From: Protopterus annectens
Lineage: Eukaryota; Chordata; Ceratodontiformes; Protopteridae
Direction: 5' to 3'
Assembly (NCBI RefSeq): GCF_019279795.1
Contig: NC_056726.1
Span: 1,136,652,182 to 1,136,716,181, forward strand
Length of the DNA: 64,000 bases
Under the pieces are notes generated by a model. It made no database searches, had not been told where the DNA came from, and saw nothing but the letters and a program-made list of their open reading frames with translations. A program made the position numbers and the translations under genes. Every line of letters begins with the position of its first letter. Position 1 is the stretch's first letter. Below are positions 1 to 9,800 of this stretch, in pieces.

Positions 1-1
1 A

Positions 2-2011
2 AGTATTAAGAATAGATATTACAATCTCAACAAAGATGAATGTACGTCCTTGAACAAATTGAGGAATAACACTGATATAACAATACTACCCGCAGATAAA
101 GGGGGTGGGGTAGTATTGTTAGATAGAATGAACTATATAGAAATTGTGGAAAATATGCTCAAGGTTGATGATACATATAAGGTTTTTACCAGGAATGAAG
201 TGGTAAAAACAATAAATGAGGTTAAGGAGAACATATATGATCTTTTGATGTGCCGTCAAATTAGTAAGGAAATATATGATTATTTTTATGTTGAAGAACC
301 ACTGGTTCCAATCTTGAAATGTCTTCCTAAATTACACAAAGAAATGGTCCCAATACCCATGAGGCCGATAGTAGCAGGAAGACATTGGGTAACATACTAT
401 ATTTCTGTGTTTATAGAAAAGGTTCTGAGACCACTGGTAGATAAAGTCAGGACTATATTAAAAGACACACTACAACTTTTGAAAGATTTGGAAACAATAG
501 ATCTTGAATATACATGTAATCATGACTTAATACTAGTCACATTAGATGTATGCAATTTGTTTACCTGTATTCCTAATGAGTACGGTCTTCAAGCCATTAG
601 GGAAGTAATGATAAAAGACAGTAACTTTTCTACTGATAGACAGACCCTTATAGCGCAACTACTTGACATGATACTACACAATAATATATTCTTGTTCAAT
701 CACTCATATTATCTACAGACATGGGGAGTCGCCATGGGGACACCATGTGCGAACTCCTACGCGAATCTTGTCCTATATCACTGGGAACAAGAACATCTGT
801 TCCACAGTGAATGGATGGCGAAGATAGTAATCTACAGGAGATTTGTGGATGACATCCTACTCCTTTGGAATGGGACTAGTGAGGAACTACATGAGTTTGT
901 AGAATATCTACAGAATACTACAGAGTTTCTCAAATTTACATATGAATTCTCAAGAGAAAATGTGAACTATCTAGATCTGGTTATATCTCTAGATACATGG
1001 AAACAGATTCACACTGGTTTATTTAGGAAAAAATGCTGGAAGAACACTATGCTAGAATTTAGCAGCATGCATCCCAGGTATGTTTTCACAGGGATAATAA
1101 GAGGACAGTACTCTAGAATTTTGAGAATATGTAAAGATTTAAAAGTTTTATATGAAGAAGCTATTATACTAGAGAGAATTTTTGTAGAGAGAGGATATAA
1201 TGCAACTCTAGTTAGGAATATTGGAAAAGAATTACTGTCCCTTACAGGACATGAGTTGTCACCTCCAGATAAGCCTATAGAAAAAGGAGTAGGTAGGAAT
1301 TATACATCCAAGAAGTATAGTTCAATAGTTGCCAAGAGGAAAGTCCCACAGAGAATAGTTAGTTATATTATGAAATACACAAATGATAATTCTGAAATAA
1401 GAAAAATTATAACAAGACACTGGAATATATTAAGTTTAACAGAAGAGGTTCACAAATTAGTGGGGAATAGACCAACATTTGTCTTCCAGACCTGTGATAA
1501 TTTGAAAGAGATATTCTCGAGAAACATGCATGATAACCACAAAAATATGAGTCACAATATTAAGAAAGTAGGAACGTTTCCATGCTTGAGATGCAGGATG
1601 TGTCAATATATCACCACTGATCAGAATTATGTACATCCAAATGGCTATTTTAAGTTTATACCAAGATTATACACAGATTGTAACACCAAGAATCTAATTT
1701 ATATGGCCAATTGCACACAATGCACAGCATTCTATGTAGGTCTTACGAAAAGAAAATTAAAAGAACGAGTGTACAATCATGTGTACGATATAAGAAAACA
1801 AAATGAACTAAACGCACTGGCTAAACATGTTAAAGAGTTTCCAAATCATGGATTCAAGTTTAGGGTTCTGCAAACACTAAAAGATAATATAAGGATGGGA
1901 GACATGAATAACCATCTACATAAACTAGAACTAGAGTGGATTCTCAGAACAGGAGCACACAGGGAACCAGGTATTAATAATTACTTATCACTAAAACCAA
2001 TTTTGAAATAA
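2..2011 (+). CDS. Penelope-like element reverse transcriptase with GIY-YIG domain, 5' end outside the window
   Basis: The frame is open from the window edge to the TAA at 2009-2011, so the true start lies upstream; no ATG near the edge should be taken as the start. It encodes a Penelope-type RT: an early ADKGGG block, motif A (TLDVCNLFTCIP), the block GVAMGTPCANSYANL, the catalytic block RRFVDDILLLW (a YxDD variant) and NYLDLVIS. A cysteine-rich linker (CLRCRMC) follows. The C-terminal GIY-YIG nuclease shows LIY, then YVG, then the conserved Arg in KERVYNH. Family knowledge: PLE proteins nick DNA with GIY-YIG and copy their RNA at the nick. About 670 codons without a stop, in a window where other elements are riddled with stops, suggests a young copy. 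Assignment to a named PLE clade (Neptune, Poseidon or other) cannot be made by eye. Confidence 0.93.
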   Translation, partial: SIKNRYYNLNKDECTSLNKLRNNTDITILPADKGGGVVLLDRMNYIEIVENMLKVDDTYKVFTRNEVVKTINEVKENIYDLLMCRQISKEIYDYFYVEEPLVPILKCLPKLHKEMVPIPMRPIVAGRHWVTYYISVFIEKVLRPLVDKVRTILKDTLQLLKDLETIDLEYTCNHDLILVTLDVCNLFTCIPNEYGLQAIREVMIKDSNFSTDRQTLIAQLLDMILHNNIFLFNHSYYLQTWGVAMGTPCANSYANLVLYHWEQEHLFHSEWMAKIVIYRRFVDDILLLWNGTSEELHEFVEYLQNTTEFLKFTYEFSRENVNYLDLVISLDTWKQIHTGLFRKKCWKNTMLEFSSMHPRYVFTGIIRGQYSRILRICKDLKVLYEEAIILERIFVERGYNATLVRNIGKELLSLTGHELSPPDKPIEKGVGRNYTSKKYSSIVAKRKVPQRIVSYIMKYTNDNSEIRKIITRHWNILSLTEEVHKLVGNRPTFVFQTCDNLKEIFSRNMHDNHKNMSHNIKKVGTFPCLRCRMCQYITTDQNYVHPNGYFKFIPRLYTDCNTKNLIYMANCTQCTAFYVGLTKRKLKERVYNHVYDIRKQNELNALAKHVKEFPNHGFKFRVLQTLKDNIRMGDMNNHLHKLELEWILRTGAHREPGINNYLSLKPILK

Positions 2012-3796
2012 CAAAGTAGTTTTATTAGTAGAGTAACATACTTGTGTTATGACATAATTCATTATAGACTAATATTTTAGAATGAAGATGGCATGAAGTA
2101 CTACATAAACAATAATTATTGTTTGATTTTTATTAGAACTTTTAAACATTCTTTGCATGTGTAACTAAGTAGATTTAGGTAATAATTAGAGTAATTTTAA
2201 TTCAATTTCACTTGATCTAAGAGAACACCAGGACTCTTGAAGTAACACAGTTATATATAATTGACCCTAATTTAACTAGAGTATATGAAATGATTTTTTA
2301 TCCATGAAATCTAAGAATATAATTAATAATTAATAATATTAACATAGTGTAATTTTATAATTTTAAAGTTTATAGAAATAGTTAGTACCTCTATGATGGC
2401 TTTCACATGTTTTGTACATATAGATAGGTATATTGTGAGACATCTATTATATGAGTAATGATATATTTAATATTGTTTTTAAAGCAGGTTTTTTACTTTA
2501 TAATACAATACAAGTTCTCAATTTTTAATATCTAAATTAATTAATGATTAGATTTAAATATGTAATTTCATATATGATATTTATTATTTCTCTGGCATAT
2601 TTCATAATAGTAGTTATAGGAGCAGTCGCATTCAGCCCATAGATTAAATAAGTGGATTTGGCTGATAGTTTATTAGAACTTTATATATATGGTCTCAGAT
2701 AGATACATGTATTAACATCGAATGAATTTCTAGCATCTTCAGAACACACCTATAATATATTCATAGACAAATAAATAATATTAATTCCCGGAACCAATAT
2801 TGTTATTGGTATTCCGTTTTCTATAATCAAAGGAACATAAAATCATATTTCACACTAAGCTCTAGGTACATTTAGATTTATACACAATACAAAATCATTA
2901 ATATAGTGTTTAGAGACAAGCTTTATGATTCCCGCATACTATGCAATTCAGGCACATAATATATTTAATATAGGCAACAAGATAGTCCTGGAGACTGAAT
3001 GACCAGAGTAACTAAATGTAAATGAGCATCATAATTTTCTAAGATACAGTGCACAAAGACTAGTATACAATAGACAAAGTAATGTGGACTGCGTTTTGAG
3101 AGTAGTATGAACTGTTTTCTAATAATTCACGAGAGAATAAATATATATCTACACTCTCGATGCGTTCTTTGATTTTATTAGACATTGTATACGATGTCAG
3201 TGAATAGGGAATCAGTACTTTAAAAGTAAAATAAACGACTCATTGTTTGAGCGCTTATGAATATAGACCATGATGTTTAATGAAAGCAAAAATTTTAGAT
3301 AGGATTTTATGATTGATGCTTGTCTATTTTAATACACATTCCTTGTATATTGGTTGAATTTTATATTAATTGATTTATTTTATCGCTATAGGCATCCAGC
3401 ATGAAGGTTTTTCATAAATAGAATAGGAATACAAACATCAAATAAGTTATATGAAGTATGTGAGAACGAGTAAAGAGCAAAGAAATGGAAAACCATGCAT
3501 AATATATTAGAATTTTTTATAAAGTTGAATGAGTTTTTTTACAAGAAATTTTTTATAAGGAATTTTTTATAAGGGATTTTTTAAATAATTCAGGAATATT
3601 AGTTAGGGTATGAAATGTAACTACTATATATTTTGCTAGGATTTTGAAATGAACTGGTGTTGTATTTGTATTTGTATTTGCACAGAAGAAATGAGCTACA
3701 TCTTTAAAGTCCTGTTTGACTCATTACTAAACAAGCTGTTAATTGATATGATTGAGAATTATTCAAATGGTATAAAATGGTCTCAGTGACTTATGT
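2012..3796 (+). mobile_element. AT-rich 3' region of the first Penelope-like element
   Basis: No coding frame of interest. The stretch is very AT-rich and lies between the PLE stop codon and the hammerhead-like motif, so it is probably PLE 3' untranslated sequence; the true limits are not visible. A short run of near-repeats of the type AATTTTTTATAAGG occurs three times near 3545-3585. Confidence 0.5.
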
Positions 3797-3797
3797 T

Positions 3798-3847
3798 AGT
3801 AGATCTGATGAAGCGTGCGCTCCAGCACGTGAAAGCGCTTATCTTCT
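3798..3847 (+). ncRNA. Hammerhead-ribozyme-like motif at the PLE 3' end
   Basis: The core CTGATGA (3805-3811) is followed by a stem-loop with arms CGTGC/GCACG (3814-3818 and 3825-3829), then GAAA (3831-3834), a GCGC mini-stem, TT, and ATCTTCT (3841-3847). That last block pairs with AGTAGAT (3798-3804) except for one mismatch, giving stem I. The order stem I, CUGAUGA, stem II, GAAA, short stem III, stem I is that of a type I hammerhead. Family knowledge: Penelope-like elements carry minimal hammerheads with very short stem III. Departures: an extra A between CTGATGA and stem II, and a stem III of at most two pairs. Activity is not shown. Confidence 0.45.
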
Positions 3848-3921
3848 GCAGTTTTATGGAATAAAAGATTTTGTGGATTATCTTGGACTTCTCGTGGTGT
3901 ATCCTGATTACTGTTTTACTT

Positions 3922-4126
3922 ACTCGAGTTAATGAATTCTAGGAACCTTTGGGCAAGGGTGTTGGAGCTAGAGTAATGCTCCCAGTCTATGTTTGGGTAG
4001 TTGAAGTTGCCCAATATAATGGTGTTCGGAGAGACCTTCATATTTTCCAGTGTTCTCAGGAAGGCCGAGTGGGGTTACTGGGTTTGGGAGGGTGGTCTGA
4101 AGCAGGCTATAAACTGAAAGGCATTT
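3922..4126 (-). mobile_element. CR1 LINE endonuclease-domain fragment
   Basis: This matches the antisense endonuclease segment of the CR1 copy at about 50870-51070 along its length (for example the shared blocks GTTTGGGTAGTTGAAGT and GGAGAGACCTTCATAT). Only about 200 bp of the element remain. Its right edge merges with the first unit of the 62-bp satellite. Confidence 0.85.
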
Positions 4127-4127
4127 T

Positions 4128-6052
4128 ATGTAATATCTAGTGATATATGTCACTCAGACAGGGTGTTACTGTTAGTCTACAAACTGTTTATGTAATATCT
4201 AGTGATATATGTCACTCAGACAGGGTGTTACTGTTAGTCTATGAACTGTTTATGTAATATCTAGTGATATATGTCACTCAGACAGGGTCTTACTGTTAGT
4301 CTACAAACTGTTTAATATCTAGTGATATATGTCACTCAGACAGGGTGTTACTGTTAGTCTATGAACTGTTTATGTAATATCTAGCGATTTATCACTCAGA
4401 CAGGGTCTTACTGTTAGTCTACAAACTGTTTAATATCTAGTGATATATGTCAATCAGACAGGGTGTTGCTGTTAGTCTACAAACTGTTTATGTAATATCT
4501 AGTGATATATGTCACTCAGACAGGGTGTTACTGTTAGTCTATGAACTGTTTATGTAATAGCTAGTGATATATGTCACTCAGACTGGGTGTTACTGTTAGT
4601 CTACAAACTGTTTATGTAATATCTAGTGATATATGTCACTCAGACAGGGTGTTACTGTTAGTCTACAAACTGCTTATGTAATATCTAGTGATATATGTCA
4701 CTCAGCTAGGGTGTTACTGTTAGTCTATGAACTGTTTATGTAATATCTTGTGATATATGTCACTCAGACAAGGTGTTACTGTTAGTCTACAAACTGTTTA
4801 TGTAATATCTAGTGATATATGTCACTCAGACAGGGTGTTACTGTTTGTCTGTGAACTGTTTATGTAATATCTAGTGATATATGTCACTCAGACAGGGTGT
4901 TACTGTTAGTCTATGAACTGTTTATGTAATATCTAGTGATATATGTCACTCAGACAGGGTCTTACTGTTAGTCTACAAACTGTTTAATATCTAGTGATAT
5001 ATGTCACTCAGACAGGGTGTTACTGTTAGTCTACAAACTGTTTATGTAATATCTAGTGATATATGTCACTCAGACAGGGTGTTACTGTTAGTCTATGAAC
5101 TGTTTATGTAATAGCTAGTGATATATGTCACTCAGACAGGGTGTTACTGTTAGTCTACAAACTGTTTATGTAATATCTAGTGATATATGTCACTCAGACA
5201 GGGTGTTACTGTTAGTCTACAGACTGTTTATGTAATATCTAGTGATATATGTCACTCAGACAGGGTGTTACTGTTAGTCTACAAACTGTTTATGTAATAT
5301 CTAGTGATATATGCCACTCAGACAGGGTGTTACTGTTAGTCTATGAACTGTTTATGTAATAACTAGTGATATATGTCACTCAGACAGGGTGTTACTGTTA
5401 GTCTACAAACTGTTTATGTAATATCTAGTGATATATGTCACTCAGACAGGGTGTTACTGTTAGTCTACAAACTGTTTATGTAATATCTAGTGATATATGT
5501 CACTCAGACAGGGTGTTACTGTTAGTCTACAAACTGTTTATGTAATATCTAGTGATATATATCATTCAGACAGGGTGTTACTGTTAGTCTACAAACTGTT
5601 TAATATCTAGTGATATATGTCACTCAGACAGGGTGTTACTGTTAGTCTATGAACTGTTTATGTAATAGCTAGTGATATATGTCACTCAGACAGGGTGTTA
5701 CTGTTAGTCTACAAACTGTTTATGTAATATCTAGTGATATATGTCACTCAGACAGGGTGTTGCTGTTAGTCTACAAACTGTTTATGTAATATCTAGTGAT
5801 ATATGTCACTCAGCTAGGGTGTTACTGTTAGTCTATGAACTGTTTATGTAATATCTTGTGATATATGTCACTCAGACAGGGTGTTACTGTTAGTCTACAA
5901 ACTGTTTATGTAATATCTAGTGATATATGTCACTCAGACAGGGTGTTACTGTTTGTCTATGAACTGTTTATGTAATATCTAGTGATATATGTCACTCAGA
6001 CAGGGTGTTACTGTTAGTCTATGAACTGTTTATGTAATATCTAGTGATATTA
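4128..6052. repeat. Satellite array, about 31 copies of a 62-bp unit
   Basis: The motif TAGTGATATATGTCACTCAG recurs every 62 bp, with some 57-58-bp units that lack TGTAA after TGTTTA. Each unit holds the imperfect palindrome GTGATATATGTCAC. Variants include CTACAAAC or CTATGAAC near the unit end, AGCTAG for ATCTAG, CAGCTAGGG for CAGACAGGG, and ATCTTGTG. The order of variants is itself repeated (units near 4500-4930 resemble units near 5608-6040), so a block of about 18 units has been duplicated. The array ends abruptly at about 6052. Confidence 0.95.
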
Positions 6053-6054
6053 TA

Positions 6055-6245
6055 CATCTTCATAACTTTTCAGTGTATTGTAATATTGATATGAATTTGT
6101 AAACTGTACTTGTCATGTATAAATGAAATTATTTTTTCTGTATGTATGTCAGAGCTTATTTCCCCAGGCTTCCACTGAAAATGCACATGTATCCAGTAAT
6201 GACTATCGCGGTCAACAAATGTAAAATAAAATAAAATAAATAAAT
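6055..6245 (+). mobile_element. L2-like LINE 3' end
   Basis: Ends with the tail found many times in this window: CCCCAGGCTTCCACTGAAAA, a spacer, GGTCAACAAATGTAAA, then AAATAAATA-type repeats. Only 3' untranslated sequence is left. Confidence 0.7.
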
Positions 6246-6297
6246 AAAGGTTAGATGTTGAACTGAAGGTATTCTTTTTGTGAATTTCCTCTGAAAT

Positions 6298-6530
6298 GAT
6301 TTGAGCAGTGTAAGCTGGATGCTATTATATAAACCAAACATGATATTATATTCCAAAGTAAGGTGTATGTACATCACATATAGAGGTACTACACTGTCTT
6401 CATTTCTTAAGGATGAAGCTTTAAACAGTCATCCCATTAAAGAAAAAGTGCAATTCCTAATATATGTGAAATTAAAATGAAAAGTCAGAGGATATGAGGA
6501 TTCCCAGGTCGTTGTAATTTGTAGTCTTCT
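6298..6530. repeat. 230-bp dispersed repeat, copy 1
   Basis: Nearly identical to 7634-7862 in the same orientation, 1336 bp away. No terminal inverted repeats or coding frame were seen. The second copy sits inside a LINE reverse-transcriptase region, so the unit may be a small mobile element rather than a plain local duplication. Confidence 0.75.
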
Positions 6531-6547
6531 ATGAGATAGCATCATTT

Positions 6548-6655
6548 TTATTTATTTATTTATCCTTTGTTGATCAGGTTAGTCCCACTAGTCTAGTAGC
6601 TTCTTTTCAGGTGAGACTCAAGGTGGTATGTATACAATTAGGCAACATTTGGATT
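6548..6655 (-). mobile_element. L2-like 3' tail, antisense
   Basis: TTTATTTATTTATCC, GTTGATCAGGTTAGTC and a CTTTTCAGGTGAGACTC block form the reverse complement of the L2-like tail. It shares its next segment (CAAGGTGGTAT...) with the copy at 58360-58445, so both belong to one subfamily. Confidence 0.6.
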
Positions 6656-6897
6656 TTGTAGTGGCAGTATTGTCAACTCACTACTAGAGATTCTTTGGTT
6701 CAATTCTTGGCTGGAGTGCCTTCTGTGTGGAGTCTACATGTTCTCCCTGCATTCATGTGGGTTTCCTCCAGGTGCTCTGGTTTCTCCCATATTACAAAGA
6801 CATGTGTGTATAGTGTTTTTCCCCAGGCCTCTGCTGAAAATTGGCGTTGTTCCAAGTTGGACTTTCCCGGTTAACAAATGTTAAATAAATAAAAATG
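6656..6897 (+). mobile_element. V-SINE (tRNA-like head, V-domain, L2-like tail)
   Basis: A tRNA-like head with B-box-like GGTTCAATTCT is followed by the V-domain (CTGTGTGGAGTCTACATG, CTCCAGGTGCTCTGG, then ACAAAGACATGTGTG). The 3' end is CCCAGGCCTCTGCTGAAAA, CCCGGTTAACAAATG and AAATAAATAAA, the same tail as the L2-like LINEs here. Family knowledge: V-SINEs are tRNA-derived SINEs of fishes and lungfish defined by this central segment. Confidence 0.85.
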
Positions 6898-6904
6898 TTA
6901 CTAG

Positions 6905-7110
6905 TGCATTGGGGCATTTCACCTACTCTTTTTCTATAGGTGAAATAGGATTTTTTTTACATCCACCTGAGCTACCTCCATCTCATGCAGACATGGGCAT
7001 CAGTTTTAACATCTCATCCAAAGTATGGCACACTCAGGAGTGCAGCCCCCTCCTTATACTGCACTACAATGTCAACACTCAATCTGCCTGATGTGGGAAG
7101 TGAACCCACA
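6905..7110 (-). repeat. Old dispersed repeat of SINE type
   Basis: Read on the minus strand it shows GGATGAGATGTTAAAAC and AGGTGGATGTAAAAAA in an order I recognise from a repeat common in cartilaginous and bony fishes, whose name I cannot give with certainty. A perfect 10-bp hairpin, ATTTCACCTA/TAGGTGAAAT, lies at 6916-6946. Confidence 0.45.
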
Positions 7111-7633
7111 GCCCAAGCAGCACTGGAAGGAATTCAGAATGGGTCTTTTTATAGACACACACCATGTGCATCCAGCCAGAAAATGATCCAATTAATGATG
7201 AATGGATTGCAACTGTAGTACCTCAGTGTTCTTATAATAGAACTATGAGAAATGGTATCAAAGACTTTTGCTAAATCAATGTAATAGCTTCAATTGATAG
7301 TAAGTAGTCAAGTGCCAGAGTTACTTCATCATAAAAGTCAGCTAAGTTAGTAAGTGCAGTGATATTGTAGTTAAACCTCTGGCGATATTCATCAAAATGC
7401 CCTGAATTACTATTCAGATCCAACAGTATTTCAATGGTGTTCACTCATGACATTTACATAAGATTGATGTTAGGCTGATAGGTTTATAGTTAGCTAAGTC
7501 TACCATGTCTCTTTTTGCTAAATTGGTGAAACTTCTGATTTTTTATAGTGTAGGGACAACACAGTTCCATAACAGTATACTGCAGTAGAGAAGTTATGTT
7601 TTAAACCATGTACTAACACTGAAGTTAAATAAT

Positions 7634-7862
7634 TGATTTGAGCAGTGCAAGCTGGATGTTTTTATATAAACCAAACACGATATTATATTCCAAAGTAAGG
7701 TATATGTACATTCCATATAGATGTACTACACTGTCTTCATTTCTTAAGGATGAAGCTTTAAACATTCATCCCATTAAAGAAAAAGTGCAATTCCTAATAT
7801 ATGTAAAATTAAAATGAAAATTCAGAGGATATAAGAATTCCCCGGTCATTGTAATTTGTAAT
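7634..7862. repeat. 230-bp dispersed repeat, copy 2
   Basis: Same orientation and near identity to 6298-6530. It lies between two readable pieces of a LINE reverse transcriptase, which suggests it arrived there by insertion. Confidence 0.75.
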
Positions 7863-8718
7863 CTGGGCCCAAGGAAGTCTTACTGCCTGTTTTACTTAAG
7901 ATTTCTTAGATTAAGTCAGCAGTTTACATTGAAAGTTTGTCAATAACTCAGAAAGGAAGAGGTATATGAAGTTTGTGTAAACTAAAAAAAAAAAAACTTG
8001 TTAAACTCTTTTGCTATCATCTGAGGGTCAGACACTATATTCCAATTAATAGAGACAAATTATATAAAATCATTATTTTTAGTAACTGAATTTACATATT
8101 TATAAAATAATGTTTCTTATTGACAGATACATTTGATAAATTAGACTCATACTTAAAGCTTCTATTTTTAACTATTTAGTATCATTTGATTATGTTTTCT
8201 TTTAATAGTGGGATTTGACTTAGACCTAGATTTCTGGAACACCCCATCATCCCTCTTACATTATTGTCCAAATCAATTTACTTCATTTATATTTTTTATT
8301 GTGCTCTTAAAGTCAGTTCTTGAAAATTAAAATTCTTAATAACTCTAGGTTATTTCACATCTAAAGAAATACACAGTGTAAGAGATCAATAATCAGAGTT
8401 CCTCAACAGTGGACTCACTGCGACTTTAGTAACTTGTGATATAGAATTTGTAACCACAAGATCTTATATACAGTTACCTCTTGTAGGGGTAGTTACAATT
8501 TGAGTCATGTTAAACTGTAGTAAGCAATCTAAAAAGTGAGACTTAAAATTTCCTATTAATCTAACTAAGTAGTGCACAAATAATTTATATCACTAGTGAT
8601 AATGACAAATGTATTCAAAAGATATGATTCTAAAAATTCAATACATTCATTCTAAGTTTTGGAGTCCATTGATGGTTTCCTGTAAGGACATATTAACCTC
8701 ATAGCACTTAGGCCAGAG

Positions 8719-8825
<107 letters not shown>

Positions 8826-9639
8826 ATTATTATAGTCTCTGTGAAAGCATTTAGTGCAATTGGTTTATGTGATAATCAATTTTTTAACAGTATTAATACA
8901 CCACCACTACAATTTCTTTGTGACTTAAGATATTGGCTCTTGGTGTAGCCAGGAGAACATAATGTGATTCAATCCCATACCTCAGTAATAACAAAGGTGT
9001 CATAACTCTCATACTGTGCAATGAACAGCAGGTCAAGTTGTTTGTACCTTAAACTCCTTGCAGTGCAATAACATAAACTCAAAATATTATTAGGTCTTTT
9101 GATGCCTGTTGGTTGTGATTTGCAAGAGTTATATAGACTAAGAAATTCTGCAGAGCTATTATTGTAGAAGAAGCTTGATCTACAGTGACTGAAGTATAAG
9201 CTGTTTTTGGCAAACATACAATAGACACAGACAAATTCTTCCCAATATGTTATTAAAGGCACATTGTAAGTTACACATAGGTGTCTTAACCAACTATTGA
9301 ATAAGAAAGCCTTAATATGGAGGTAGCTCTTTTGTTTAGGGCTAGGTATCATTTCACCTAATACGACATTCATTTTATTAATTTCTAGCGTCTCTATGAT
9401 ATACGGCAGTGCTTTTTCCATGTGGTTGAAAGGGGTAGTGAATAATGAGAATGGTATAAAATATTGTCCCCTTGAACAGTTTCTTTACTACATCTTGAAA
9501 TTAAGTTACTAAGTCAAAAAGACTTGAAAATACTTTATGACTTGAATCCTCTCTAGTAAGAGGTAAGATCATCCCTGAAAGATAAAATAAAGTCTAGGAA
9601 TGAACAGGAAACCCTTGCATAGTACAACATTTGCACTTT

Positions 9640-9800
9640 CAACTCAGGGGAGGGGTGGGATTGGGCATAATAGTCAAGGTCTTTAACTCATAAACCCAAA
9701 GTATAAGGATGGATTCTGACTTCAGCTTATTGACTAGGCCCAAAATGCCCCTTCAAGTCATCTAGCCTACTATTCACCTGTAAACCTAATCAACATTTTT
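9640..9800 (+). mobile_element. tRNA-SINE with CR1-like tail, decayed
   Basis: The order of blocks matches the SINEs at 17705 and 23825: a head with A-box-like CATAATAGTCAAGG, a degraded B-box (GGATTCTGACT), then GACTAGGCCCAAAATG and TAGCCTACTATTCACCTG. It is inserted between the ORF1-type pieces of the surrounding LINE. Confidence 0.5.

Noticed and set aside
4128..6052. CRISPR-like array
   Set aside because: The units are contiguous 62-bp repeats with no unique spacers, in a clearly eukaryotic setting; it is a satellite.
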